From assembly GCA_037957365.1 (NCBI GenBank), contig JARHVA010006312.1, positions 483,501-547,500 on the forward strand: a DNA stretch of 64,000 nt, given 5' to 3'. Shown here one piece after another: positions 12,571 to 24,479 of the stretch; positions within the stretch are counted from its first letter, which is position 1, and every line of letters starts with the position of its first letter. A program made the position numbers and the translations under genes. The notes beneath the pieces were generated by a model. It was not told where the DNA came from, searched no databases, and saw nothing but the letters and a program-made list of their open reading frames with translations. The DNA is from Torreya grandis (Eukaryota; Streptophyta; Pinopsida; Cupressales; Taxaceae).

Positions 12571-12686
12571 TACCTAGGGTTTTTGGTGATTCTAAAAGGG
12601 GCATTTGATACCCACATTTTTGTTTTGGTGATCATTATTAGATTTTTTATAAATGGGTCTAGTTATAGGGTTAGGAGGAGTATATG
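12571..12686 (+). other. Possible decayed PBS and leader
   Basis: The word tttttggtgattctaaaagg resembles a degenerate version of the tggtgactctgctaggg type site seen at 52837. The remainder up to the insertion of the next element is a short AT-rich leader with no coding sense. Support is weak because the matching LTR is not paired. Confidence 0.2.
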
Positions 12687-13677
12687 TGTTAGGAATAAAT
12701 TCTTGATACTACATGCTAGATCAATGAACTCTATCCTATAGTGCAAGTAAATAATATAGAAAATAAGTTACTAAAAAACATTAAATAAAGAGATTACATG
12801 GAAATACTGTAATGTGTAAGGAAAAACAAAGAGACAAATGGTAGCCCCAAACTTCATTAAATCACATATTCAACTCTCTTCTATAATAACTCCTCCATAG
12901 AAAATCCTTTAGTGATAACATACAAGCACTCAATCCTTCCACCTAAAGCATTCAATTTATGAATGAAGCTAAATTAGCCTACAAGATCCAACCTCTAAGC
13001 ATGCAAACCCAAGTTGGATGAAATACAAAGAGAGCTTCATGTTTATTAATAGAATTTACAACATGAGAGAGAGGGGGAAGAGATGATGAATAGTGGAAAC
13101 AAAAAATTCACCACATTCTATGTGGGGTGAACAATGATCATCAAAAGTTATCTATTTTCATGTGAAAGGGTTAAAAAAGTGGTCCATATAATATAGACAA
13201 GATCCAATCCACTTTCATGTGGCTCTAAACATTATCTCCCACTCTACAAGTGGGGACAAACAACAATAGTAACTTTCTTGTATTCATTCTCCATATAACC
13301 ATATGAGTCAAAAAAATGCTTGCAATCATCTTTTGACTATCTCCACAAATGGGAATCATAGGGTCGCTTGTAAATTTGACCCAAACCAACCCATTTGTCT
13401 TTTTCACCATGTGACACCAGTCATGTGACTACCAAAGACAAACCCATGTGCCTTGACGAAATGTTATGCACCACTCCCATTGCATAAACCTGATCACTCA
13501 TGGGATACCATCCATGGGCCCCTACCACATTACCAATCAACCAAATCACTCACAAACCATGTCACTAACCATCCACATCACCATCAGGCCATGTAATCAT
13601 GAATAGTGACCATGAATAGTTCCTATGAATAGTGATTCATGAATAGTGACTATGAATAATGACTTCACATCATAACA
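12687..13677 (-). repeat. 3' LTR of the LARD-like element
   Basis: The plus-strand left end is tgttaggaataa and the right end is cacatcataaca. It aligns along its whole length with 15361-16371. Landmarks shared by both copies are ccacattctatgtggggtga, ttttgactatctccaca and a 13-base tandem repeat of the tgaatagtgacca type (about 13598-13662). Confidence 0.88.
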
Positions 13678-13692
13678 TTCTCCCACTTGAAT
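13678..13692 (-). other. Polypurine tract of the LARD-like element
   Basis: Minus-strand sequence ATTCAAGTGGGAGAA directly abuts the LTR start TGTTATGATG. This is the position and composition expected for the plus-strand primer of reverse transcription. Confidence 0.7.
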
Positions 13693-15341
13693 TCAATATA
13701 CATAGGCTTTGCCACACTTGCATATTCTTCTATCTAGATACCTATCATGCCCTCTACTACCCTGACATAAACCTAGTAGAAGTTTTTTGGCACTTCTAAA
13801 ACTTCTTTGTCATAACTAACATTGTAAAAATCTACTCCTCCACAAAAAATTTTGGTACTGAAGTGACAGATCACTTCTCTACACCAAAAACCAATCCTCC
13901 AATTGGGATAATTCCATGAACCACTCATAAATCCCACTACTTAGGAATATCTAGTTTAGTGGTCACCATGGAATTATGAGGCTTCCCACTCCTGATGAAT
14001 CCAATATATAGGACAACAACATGTCTTCTCCTCTTGTAGGACTCTCTTGGGAAGACAACTTAAAAATGAAAAAAGTGGGGTACTTCCTTGATTTCACATC
14101 CTTATGCATCTCCATCTTTGGTTTGATACACATACTACCTTCATCTCATGAGTCCTAACTGAGCCATCAAAATAGTGATCATATTGGGGCCTACATGAAA
14201 CATGCCACAACTCATAGCATCAACCTATGCTATCCATTTTGTCTATGTATGAAGGTACTAAAATTCTTTTACTACATGTGTGATGTCTATACCAACCCAT
14301 ATAGTGATTTCAATACAAAAAATCAACACCTTTGCCTCAACTACTTTTTTATTTATTTATCCCTAAGAGAGATCACCATGTAGGAATCACACTATTTCAA
14401 ATCCTTGAACAAAAACTAGTGCACATATCACTCTTTGATAATAGTGAAGAGAAAAGATCTCATAGAAGTCAAAACTAGACTTCTCCATATAGCCTCTAAG
14501 CTATTAACATGATACAAGTGGACCAATCATAGATCCAAGGAAATCATCATGTTACTTGGTACATCACTACACCTATCAATTTTTCAAGATATAATATAAA
14601 ATTCACTTTGATATATCAAATGTTTCCAAACACCAACTCATGTTCTTACAATGTTAGTCCATGCATCAATTTATGTGGCCAATTCCACAATTATATATGC
14701 AACACTCCATCACCATAAGCCATATGGTCAACACTAACCTTATTCTTCAAAGATCACTAGGTCTCACTTATTCATCTACACTTTCATCTTCCTCTTCCAT
14801 AACTACCTTAAAATAGGTATAACTTTATGTTTATCTATACCTCCTTATTTTACATGGATTTGTCTTTTATCTTTAACATCTTGGCTAAAAACATGTGGTT
14901 AGTGAGATACCACATCAAAACCCATTATGTTTGTTTCTAATAACCATAACAAGGTCATGACTCATTCCCCACCTCCTTCAAAAGAGTCCATCTTGATCTT
15001 CAAGCTATAGAGTTGATTCTCCATCAATAGGAATACTATGTAGGCTACTAACTTATCTGGCAAAGCTTTTTCATTTTTTTCAACTCTCTTACAGGTTTCT
15101 CCTCATTAACATGAAGAGATCAGGGTCTTCACTAAGATATCCTCCACCATTCTCTATATAGATATACTTGCCAAAAAAAAACCATTTTTTATTCTTTAAT
15201 ATCTAAGTCTCTCCTCCTGTCACAGTAGTTTCACTTTTCACACAACTAGATAATAACAAAAAACACTCACACATATGGAAATTTTCACCATGACTCTAAA
15301 ACCAGATGTTAGAGCCATACATTTTTAGATTTAGAACCAAA
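13693..15341 (-). other. Non-coding internal region of the LARD-like element
   Basis: I read all minus frames from the PBS inward and see no Gag, protease, integrase or RT motif. Stops are frequent. The only open frames on the plus strand (for example 14195-14383) have no recognisable features. The region probably serves only as packaged leader/spacer, as in large retrotransposon derivatives. It might contain captured or degenerate sequence that cannot be identified by eye. Confidence 0.6.
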
Positions 15342-15353
15342 GCTCTGATACCA
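15342..15353 (-). other. Primer-binding site (initiator-Met tRNA type)
   Basis: The plus strand reads gctctgatacca, giving TGGTATCAGAGC on the element strand. It lies seven bases inside the right LTR border at 15361. This is the usual PBS of plant Ty1/copia-type elements. Confidence 0.85.
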
Positions 15354-15360
15354 TATTTTA

Positions 15361-16371
15361 TGAAAATAGTCCCCAATACTAAAATGTTTGATCAATGAGC
15401 TATATCCTACAATACAAGTAAATAATGTGAAAAATAAGCTACACAAACTAGAGACAATCAATAAGACACATTACATAGAGATTACATGGAAACCTTGAAA
15501 TGTGTAAGGAAAAACCATAGGTAACATGGTATCTCTAGAATTAATTAAATCACAACATCACTTCTCTTCTACAACAACTCCTCCATAACAACTCTTTCAG
15601 CACTAACATATGAGCAGTCAATGCTTCCATTTGAAGCATTAAGGTTGTGAACCAAGCTAAACTAGCCTACATGATCCAACCTCTAAGCATGCAATCCCAA
15701 GGCTTGCATGGATCCACTAATTGGATGAATTATAAATAGATCTTCATGCTTATTAATAGAATTTACAACATTTGAGAGAGAGGGGAGAGAGGATGAATAA
15801 TGGTAACAATAAATTCACCACATTCTATGTGGGGTGAATAATGATCATAAAAAGTTATTTTTATTCACATGTAAGGGTCAAAAAAAATTTCCATCCACTA
15901 TAAACAAGATCTAATCTAATTTCATGTGTCTCTAAAAATTGTGTCGCACTCCAAAAGTGAGGACAAACAACAATAGTAACTTTCTTGTCTTCATTCTCCA
16001 TGTGACCATATAAGTCCAAAAGATTCTTGTAATCATATTTTGACTATCTCCACACATGAAAATCATGGGGTCCCTTATAAATTTGACCCACACTAACCCT
16101 TTTATATTTTTTACCATGTGATACCATCCATGTGACTACCAAGGACAAATCCATGTGCCTTGGTGGAGTGTTATGCCCCACTCCCATCACATCAACCTAA
16201 TCACTCATGGGATACCCTCCATGGGCCCTTACCACCTCACCAATTAGATACATCACTCACAATCCACATCACTAACCATCCAGATCACCATCAGGCCATG
16301 TCATCATAAATAGTGACCATGAATAGTGATTCATGAATAGTGACTATGAATAGTGACTTCACATCCTAACA
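15361..16371 (-). repeat. 5' LTR of the LARD-like element
   Basis: It begins tgaaaatagtcccc and ends acttcacatcctaaca on the plus strand. It pairs with 12687-13677. The 13-base tandem repeat (tgaatagtgac units) is at about 16304-16359, with a different copy number from the partner. Confidence 0.88.
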
Positions 16372-17059
16372 ATACATTGTGAGAGGTTGATACTGTGTCT
16401 TAATTATTAAATTATAGTAATTTCCTTGATATTATTATAATGCATGAAATTTATCATTAGTTTCTTCTAGTTCATTCTCCTCTTAGTTTAGCAGTCAAAG
16501 GTTTCTAATACCATGCTAGTATTTTGAGATCTACATGTGCTTAAGGCCTTGGTTGGGTTAGTTGGGTCATGATGATTTGTAACCAACTAAAACCCTTCCA
16601 TATATTTTTTAAATATTTTATAGGCATTACAATATTTGATGTAATTTAGTCCTCCATGTTTGGTGTTGTGCACTCTACACCATTTAAGCAAGGCCAACTC
16701 ACAGATCTTGATCTTGGGAAACTTATTAGGTGAGGGATCATTGTAGTTACTAGAGTGATTAAAATATTGGCTATATCTTTGGTAGGAAGATTTTCTATTA
16801 GGATTTTCTCCATTAGTGTTACCTGCTTGACTTTGGAGGACTATTAATTTAATGTTGAGATTTTAAACCATTCATTATATAGTGCCCAACTCATTTTTGG
16901 TATAATATTGGGGTACATTTTGGAATTTATTTATGAAAATAACTAATACATGGCTATGAACTTGGGTGGCCATTTAATTTTTGGTTAGATCAAGGAAATT
17001 CAAGTGTAGGTTAGGCATAACTTGTATTAGAGGTAATTGTTTGATCATAGTACATAGTT
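16372..17059 (-). other. Decayed Gag C-terminal/linker region of element C
   Basis: On the minus strand, downstream of the Gag core, proline-rich scraps resemble the proline-rich linker of element B after its Gag core. No zinc knuckle or protease motif can be read before the LARD-like insertion border at 16372. Frames are heavily broken. Confidence 0.35.
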
Positions 17060-17730
17060 TAACATTATAAAATATGGTAGGCATTAGGAACTAGATTCAA
17101 GGATAGTAAGTCTAGGATAACATTTGTGATAGACATAATAACTTGAACTTGTGGGTTTAATTATTGATATACCTTAATAGCTTATGCATATGCTAGTGAT
17201 AAGTATACCATGATAGGATCTCTTTATAATATGACCAATGTATATAGACCCAAGGCATTTTTTACATTTACAGAGCTAGTTGGGCATATGAAATGTATAT
17301 TGTTGTTATTCAAATATAGGTATTTTGAATACTGGCATCAAAGGCTCGAATCAGCTCTTTGGTTCCCCTCCTCATGCTACAAAATTATTGGTATAACACA
17401 ATAGGGCTAATAACATATCTAAACTAAAATAAGAAGGTATTCTTGACCTAATTACATCTAGGTATATAATTCTTGGATAATTTTAGGAACCACTCATAAA
17501 CAACATCCTCTTGGGTAAAAGGAGAGAACCTATAAGCACAATCTTCATGCTTAATGTTTATAATTCTTAGGGAATCCTTGTAATAAGTTATATGTTCTTT
17601 GGATGTTCATCCTCCATTGAGTGTGAATAGTGGCAGGTATATTTTAGGCTTTTTAGGAAAGCCACATATGTCCCCATAAATTTTAAGGGTTGATTATACC
17701 AACAAAGACATGGGCCTAGAACAATTGAGA
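17060..17730 (-). pseudogene. Element C: Ty3/gypsy Gag remnant
   Basis: Minus-strand frames give EDCAYRFSPFTQEDVVYEWF followed by NYIPRCN, then FRYVISPIVLY, FCSMRRGTKELIRAFDASIQ and, after shifts, further helices. This is the retrotransposon Gag (capsid-like) pattern: L-x-G-x-A-x-x-W, then W-x-x-F, then a long helical tail with Lys/Arg-rich SMRRG. Stops occur at expected Gln positions. No protease or RT of this element is found. Its internal region is cut by the LARD-like insertion on one side and reaches the 3' LTR of element B on the other. Gag would assemble the virus-like particle. Confidence 0.7.
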
Positions 17731-18500
17731 TTATTGTGTATTGGTAAACTAGGTTGAACCGTAGAGACTATTGGCTTCCACCTATCAAATCTAGGTCTCC
17801 TATAAATTTGTAGAGGTGGGAATAATAATAAACTTGATTCATACTTAGACCTAGTGATACATGCATGGGAATTTAATTTACTCCAAAGGTTGAATAATAA
17901 ATTAAAGAGTTGTGTTCTCTAAATAACTACAACATTTGGAAGGTGCCATCTTTCTAACAGTAACTTTTTTCTCTCTATTGATGGGTGTTTAATGCACACA
18001 TCCCAATGGAAATGAATGGGAGAAATCCATCTCATTTTATAAATTTCAAAAATAACTGAAGGCATAAATTAAAATTTTAGGATTTCCTATGTAGTCTATT
18101 TGGAATAGCTTTGAGAGCACACATGTATTTACACACAAAGAGTTTAACCATACATCCAAACACTATAATATTTAGAGAGATTTGATAGTTTTACCTAGGT
18201 GAATTTTAAGTGGGGTTATTATTTATAAATGTGGGCCAAAAAAAAAAACATAAAATAGAGGGAAAGCAAGGTAGAAAAGAGGGTTATCATATTAAATGGG
18301 GTTGTTGTTGTTTGCATAGACTATCTATGAATCTAACTAATATTTTCTTCTATCTAGGTAATTTTTCTTGGGATCAAACTAAGATTAAAAAAGGTAAATA
18401 TTATGGGGAATAAATTATAATGGGATTGGTCCCTTAACAATTCATTCAAAATATGAACAAATATAAAAACTATTATCAAAACACATTAATGTGTAACTGT
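17731..18500 (-). other. Leader region upstream of element C Gag
   Basis: This is about 770 bases of AT-rich sequence between Gag and the LTR at 18501. It contains a poly-A run of 12 (18239-18250) and no retroelement coding motif. A PBS cannot be recognised next to 18501. A plus-strand open frame at 18210-18413 has no supporting feature. Confidence 0.4.
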
Positions 18501-20980
18501 TGGTGTTCTAAATTGCACCCTAGCTAAGCAAAAGATTTTTCTAGTTATCTACTCAATTCTAATCCAACATGGGACTGATCCTAGTCTATGGGTATCCTAA
18601 TAGTAGATCAAATCTCTAGAGAAGGCCAACTTCCTTCTAGATCTATCACTTAAACTAAACCTAAACTAGTACTTTCTTGGAAAAGGGAGAGAGATTTTGA
18701 CAATAACTAATAAAAGCATGTAAAAAGGGGTGATGCACCAATGATTTGATCAATAAAACTAGAAAAATACACACTATGAGACACATTCAAGACCAAAGAA
18801 TATTAATCTCACATAAATATTTTGGAATAAGGCATTAACTAGTTATCAATTATCATGAGAGGGTAGATACCCACTTTAAAGCTAGACAAATAACTATAAA
18901 TTACACTTATACTGACTTGTGAGAACTAATAAGCATTTCTTGAAGGTGATAAAAACTTAGACATAGACAAGGAACATACATTCACTTAACCACAATACAT
19001 GAATTCATATAACACACTTCAACCTAGTTTAGAAAATGATGGAATTCAGTCTTTATAACATCAAAAGGTGTTACAATATAAATTTTGATAGAGCCTAGTC
19101 ATACCAAAATAGAGGTAGATTTTAAGCCTTGGAAGCCTATATTTATAGAAAAGAGAAGGAGAGAGAGAACTAAGAATGTATAAAACATTGAATGAGGTCA
19201 AACTACTCTTGATGTATTAGCATTATCACGGATGCTAAGTCATGGTATTATTAGGAAATAAGGTCCTATAAAAGAATTGAATGTTCCATTGATCTTTATC
19301 CATCCACCAAGTGTCCTTTTTGGAACTCTATTTCATTATCTAATTATCTTCTAACAAGGACCAATGTCTTAGAATTGATAGAATTATGTCATATGTGTTT
19401 TGGGTGGCCATAAGAACCTGCTTATAAAAAATGTGACCATACTAATAGGTGATACGTGTTTACATGATCACATTTACATCTTTATTAGTTACAACTCAAA
19501 CCTAGGTCCATTTTATAGATAGAAAACTAATCTCTGACCATCAGTTTTCACATAGTCACAATATTCATGAAAATCTATAAATTGCTTGGCCTTACTTCAA
19601 AATCACTAGTCCATATTTGATCTCTATATTTATTCTAAAAGACCTATTTTACCTATATAGAGATTTAATGGTGATGTTTGGTCCTACTAGTTCAACCTAG
19701 ATCATATCCAAGCTTTGACTCCTTTGTTTTTACCTTATTTAGGTCAAAGAATTCCCTATCAACTTCTATCGAATATGTCATGGGCTCACCCTTTGCTTAT
19801 TGGCTATCGATGTCTAACTTAGACCATTGACATGTTGATCCATCTCGATCCATTAATTCTACTTGGTATGAATGCCTATTGATCATTGATCCCCTACCAA
19901 GCCAACATGATTTTTCCACTTTTCATACATGCATTTGCTCTCAAGATCCTCTAGCCTCTTTGACCTTCACTCATCATTAGATTTGAATGTACGATCAAAT
20001 ACATGCCATTATATCTACTTGGGACCTATGGTTTAATATCCAATGGCTATTTATTGGATCTTAAATTTGACATCTGCACGAACATAATTTGACATCCCTG
20101 TAGACATATTTGACATCCCATAGACTATCAAGCTTAATTTTGTATGGAATTTTACAATGGCTTAAGGTTGATGTCTATGTGAATGTATCCCAATATTTAA
20201 CTAAATTTAAATATTTATATCTTGAAGCACAAGAATCATGGGGGGATCAAATTTTTTGGAGATGTTCCTCAGGTCAAAAGGATTATGCTCACTTGATCCA
20301 TTAGTTCTAGAATATTTTTAAGAGATAAAAATGCTCAAAAAATCCAATATATGTGTCTTCACATGACATCTATATGAACATATCCCATTTGATCATTTGA
20401 CTCTCAACAACTATTCACCGAGGCTTAAATTTTACACTTGTACAATCATCTTACTTTACATGACCAACTTTGGAACTCCATAACTTAAGCTAGGAAGCTC
20501 TCACATACTTGAAACTTATAGGATATGTTATTGACATAAGGGAAGTTATGTCATTGTAATCCTATTACTCATAAGGCCTTCTGAGTGGAGATAAAAAAAT
20601 GCAAATGATTTGGTTCATTCATTTCCTATGTGACCTCCTAGAAATAGTTTGCTTCTTCAAATTGCATAGACCATCTTTCAATCAATCATTCAAGGCTCTC
20701 ATGATCTCTTAAAGCTTTTTTCAACCTAGTTCATGTTCCTAGACACCATGAAAAATTATTGGATCTTTCACTTATAATTATAGACCTATTACTTAAAGAT
20801 CAATTAGATCACACTTTAAGGTTGATTAAAGTGTTTAAAAATATTTTTAAAATATATATGATCTCCACTTCAGGTATATTTACTCCTTGCGACTTTAGAT
20901 CACTCTTCAATTAGGATCTTGCTCCTTCCACTCAACTCTTAGACTAAGCACACTTTTGGTATGTAGACCAAATTTGGTCA
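18501..20980 (-). repeat. Element B 3' LTR
   Basis: The plus strand starts tggtgttctaaattgcaccc and ends with the 14-base palindrome gaccaaatttggtc plus a. It is collinear with 27478-29937 throughout. A recurring internal phrase of the form tgacatct-atgaacatat appears several times (about 20060-20400), suggesting old internal duplication in the U3 region. It also sits directly upstream (in minus orientation) of the element C leader and Gag. Confidence 0.92.
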
Positions 20981-21305
20981 ACATTTTTGGTGACTTGGAT
21001 AGGTAGCATGCCTATTATGATTGATAATTCATACTAGATACATGAATCTTGGATCATTTACATGATATATGGACCATTTACATTGACTGTAAGACAACCT
21101 TTTCACTTTTAAAGATAAAAAATTCTAACAAATAGGGGAATAAACAAACTTGAAAGGGAAAATAAATTAATAAAGAAAAGAAAACTAACATACTAAACAA
21201 CTATGAAATAGAGAACTTATTTGGGACAAGATATAAAATAAAATAATGTGTTATAAAAACACTTAGAGAAAAATAAAAAACAACTATGTATAGGGGACTT
21301 CGCTT
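20981..21305 (-). other. Element B 3' untranslated region
   Basis: AT-rich sequence lies between the integrase stop and the 3' LTR. It has no clear polypurine tract next to the LTR border, probably because of decay. Nothing else is seen. Confidence 0.5.
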
Positions 21306-22560
21306 TCTTAATAGTATTGCTTAAGATGTATCCCATTAACTAGGATATGAAGGTCTTCACCATTCATCCTTGTGAGTTGGAAAACATTGTGGGTTTTGTA
21401 ATTGGAGACTATATATGGGCCACCATAGAGATAATCAAATTTTGTGTGCCTTCCTGGCTTAGCTCTATCTTCATCCCACTTAAAGACCAAATCTCCTTCT
21501 TGAAAACTTCTTGAAGAAGTTCCTTTATCAAAAGATCTCTTTACCATTTCTTGATGGGTCTCCATAGCCAACATTGATTGATGCCTTGTCTCTTTTAGTT
21601 CCATGATCTCAACATATCTGATTTCCAATGGCTCATTGTCAAAAAGATCATGTTGATGCATTAGTTCCAAAGTAGGGAATTTAATAGAAATAGGCATTCT
21701 TGCTTCCTTACCATATAATAGCTTGTATGGAGAATTGGAAATTGACCTCTTATAAGTGATCTTATTATCCCATAGAGATTACTTCAATTTTAGATGCCAT
21801 GACGTTTGATTAACTTCAATATTCCTCATGATGATCTTCAACAAATTCTTATTGGTGGACTTAGCAAGGCCATTACCTTGTGGATAATAATTTGATGATG
21901 TACTGATAAGAAAACTATGTTAAACTACCCACTGACTAATATTATATCATATAAAATCCATAGAATTATCAAATAATATGGTTGAAGGGACCCCAAATTT
22001 GGTAAACAAACCTTCATAGAAGTTCCAAACATTGGTTTCATTGACTTATTTTAATACTACTACCTCTATCCATCTGGTAAAATAATCTATGACAGTTAGG
22101 ATCCACTTGTGTCTTGAGCTTGAAAGGGGATTAATAAGACCAATAAATTCCAATCCTCATTGGACAAAGGGTTGATTCACTAAAATTGGTTGGAGAGATA
22201 AGGATGCAAGCTTCACCTTTCCAATAAATATGGGAAACTATCTACATTTCTTGACCCATGCATGATAATCACCAAATAAACTTTACCAGTCATACCCACA
22301 TCTCATTATATTATGGGCTATGATCCTTGTTGAATAATTTCCCCCACCATGTCCATCATGGAACTACTCAAACAAATTTTATGTTTGATTGGGATCTATG
22401 CATCTAATCAATATGCCATTGATATCCTTTTTAAACAACACATTATCAATAAGAAGAAAAGGAATTGACTGTAATCTAAAATATCTCCTCTTTAAAGGGG
22501 TAAGATGAGAAGGATAAATACCATCCTATAGATATTTTACCATATCTTGAAACCAACTAA
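21306..22560 (-). pseudogene. Element B: integrase, with a 129-residue open C-terminal segment
   Basis: Read right to left: a lead RRYFRLQSIPFLLIDNVLF, a zinc-binding part (FHDGHGGGNYS, then AHNIMRCGYDW), and the core GLEFIGLINPLSSSRHKWIL, IDYFTRWIEV, ILFDNSMDF, YYPQGNGLAKSTNKNLL. Next is a C-terminal domain ending GDLVFKWDEDRAKPGRHTKF, then GGPYIVSN, VNGIHLKQYY and a stop. The first two catalytic Asp of the DDE triad are kept (IDYFT, FDN). The Glu expected in the AEST-type motif is Lys (AKSTNKN). Bases 21308-21697 form an uninterrupted frame, the best preserved coding segment of the element. Homology to the element A integrase C-terminus is strong. Confidence 0.92.
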
Positions 22561-22599
22561 AAGATGAGGTTTGATCACTTCTAACTTCTTCATCAATTG

Positions 22600-23075
22600 A
22601 CACCATAACCATCCCATTAGTCTCCTACAAGTCATGGGCTAGATGTTCTCAAAGTCCTTTACCTCTAACTAGATTTCTGACTTTGATCTCAATATGATAT
22701 TCCATGACCTTGGTTATCCAACCAGCTCTATTTTAATTTATATATTTGTTTAGAAGAAAATCTTTGACACTTGGATGTATAAACCATAAAATGTATCTTG
22801 TTATTGGACAATAAGTATCTATACTTTTAAAGAGACTTTATGACTAAAAGTACATTATTCTCAAAAAAATAATACCTTATTTCATATTATTCTAATCCTT
22901 GAATAAAGAAAGCTATTGGCTGCACTAAAGTCTCTTTATTCTATTACATAAGAATTCCTAAAATTATGTCAATGTTAGCATAGGCGTATAAGAAGAAATA
23001 ATTTGTGAAGTTAGGGTTCAGGAGTGTAGGAGTACTGACTATAGCTTCTTGATCTCTTATAAACTTATTACTCCT
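22600..23075 (-). pseudogene. Element B: RNase H domain after RT
   Basis: Minus-strand peptides include VSTPTLLNPNF, PIAFFIQGLEQ-like, YEIRYYFFEK, SVKDFLLNKYINQNRAGWI, VMEYHIEIKVRNLVRGKG. They match element A (SVKEFLLSKDLNDRRVGWI, VMEYDVKTKVTKLVRGKG) almost word for word. A Ty3-type RNase H degrades the RNA template during cDNA synthesis. The frame is broken by stops at Gln codons. Confidence 0.85.
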
Positions 23076-23990
23076 TTTTTGGACCAACTAAAATGTTTAA
23101 CCTTCTTTAGCATGGATGTGAGTGGCCTAGCTAAAGTATCAAAATTTAAGATGTATCTCCTTATGAAATTGATCTTGCCTAAAAATATTTGCAAGGATTT
23201 CTTATGTTTAGGCAAGGAAATTGAAAGAATTAACTATATCCTATTAGGATCTATACTTATACCATATTTTGAAATGACATGTCAAAAAAAAATACCTTCA
23301 TGAATAGAGAAAACACACTTTTTTGGATTCAAAGATACTCCAAATTCCTTGCACCTTTCAAACACTTATCTAAGATGAATCATATGCTCATCTTTACTAC
23401 TAGAGGATACTATTATATCATCCAAATAAACAAGTATAAAATTGTTAAAGAGACCTTAAAATTCCATATCCATAGCTTTGTAAAAAGTGGATATAGCATT
23501 GGATAAACCAAAAGGAATATTTGTGTATGCAAATGTCCCCCACTTTGTGGTGAAGACTATTTTGAATTGGTCTTATTCTTTGACCAAAATATAATTATAT
23601 CCACTATAGCCATCCAATAATGACAACCTTTATGAACCTACACCTACCATAGAATCTTCTCCATTGATGGCAATGGATAGTGTTATTTAAGAGAGGCCTT
23701 GTTTAAGTCATGAAATTCAACATAGATCCTTATTTTACCATTCTTTTTTAATACTGGAACAAGGTTTGCCACCCAAGTTGAGTGCTTAATTTGAAATATT
23801 ATAGCTAACTCAATTAGCTTATGTAGTTCATCTCTCATCAAAGGTTCAAGGTTTGGGTTAATTGGCCTTTTTTATTTGATTATCATAGTCTCATATTCTA
23901 ACTCAATGGTATGTTTGGCTAGACTTGGATCAAATCCTTTAAGGTCACTATACTTCCATGCAAAGACATCTATAAAACTTTAACATAACT
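23075..23990 (-). pseudogene. Element B: Ty3/gypsy reverse transcriptase
   Basis: From the N-terminus the peptides are NGKIRIYVEFHDLNKASL-like, then LLDGYSGYN, FTTKWGTFAYTNIPFGLS and FYKAMDMEF. The intact catalytic box FILVYLDDIIVSSSS follows (plus coordinates about 23398-23442). After this come VFERCKEFGVSLNPKKC, SKYGISIDPNRI, LPKHKKSLQIFLGKINFIRR. Order and spacing fit Ty3/gypsy RT. YLDD is intact, but stops interrupt both fingers and thumb. Confidence 0.9.
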
Positions 23991-24479
23991 TAATAGAAGT
24001 TTCTTTCTTTGAATATGTGTAAATTTTTCCCAATTTCAAGATCTTACTAGTTAAAATCTATACATTTGCATAGTTTTCTCCCTTGGTTGATAAAGTAGAC
24101 TATTATCCTCTCAATTCATCATCTCTACTAAATATGTTTTCAAGGGTGACCAACCCTTTAGGTAACTTGTTTGTCTTCAATTGCACAATCTAGTTACCAT
24201 ACTACTGCAAATGCTTGTCTTGGTTCCTTAAGGAGAATTCGACTTCCTCTTGTATGAATATGATGATATAAATACCATCTTTAAATACTTTACAATTTTC
24301 ACGATTGTTTAGGATAGGAGGTCTCATAAATACCTTGATGTGTGACTAAACATTTTCATTTTCTATGTCATCTAGGATACTAAATTATGATCCAATGATA
24401 GCTAGCTTGTTTTCATGCTTGTTCTTATTTAAATAATGTGGACTAAATATTGAAAGATTGAAATTATTCATATAGGTCC
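23991..24479 (-). other. Element B: linker between extra RNase H and RT
   Basis: The region corresponds in position to the DIFAW-type lead of the element A RT. I can read only scraps such as a FHRCLCMEV/DLKGFDPSLAKHTIE-like stretch on the minus strand near 23900-23990. No separate domain is visible, and many stops are present. Confidence 0.5.

Larger units (their letters stand above)
12687..16371 (-). mobile_element. Non-autonomous LTR retrotransposon (LARD-like), minus strand
   Basis: Two direct repeats of about 1 kb (12687-13677 and 15361-16371) begin TG and end CA. They enclose 1.7 kb without retroelement protein sequence. Orientation is fixed by the primer-binding site next to the right copy, which read on the minus strand is TGGTATCAGAGC (initiator-Met tRNA type), and by a purine-rich tract next to the left copy (CAAGTGGGAGAA on the minus strand). 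So the right copy is the 5' LTR. The LTRs differ at roughly 15 % of positions by eye, so the insertion is old. Flanks atatg and ataca are similar but not an exact 5-bp target duplication. It must have used the enzymes of a relative. Confidence 0.85.

Noticed and set aside
15342..15353. tRNA-like sequence, considered as a possible tRNA gene fragment
   Set aside because: It is only the initiator-Met complement used as a primer-binding site next to an LTR. No cloverleaf can be formed around it.
18239..18250. A-run of 12, considered as the poly-A tail of a SINE or processed gene
   Set aside because: No RNA polymerase III boxes or gene-like sequence precede it on either strand, and no flanking duplication is visible.
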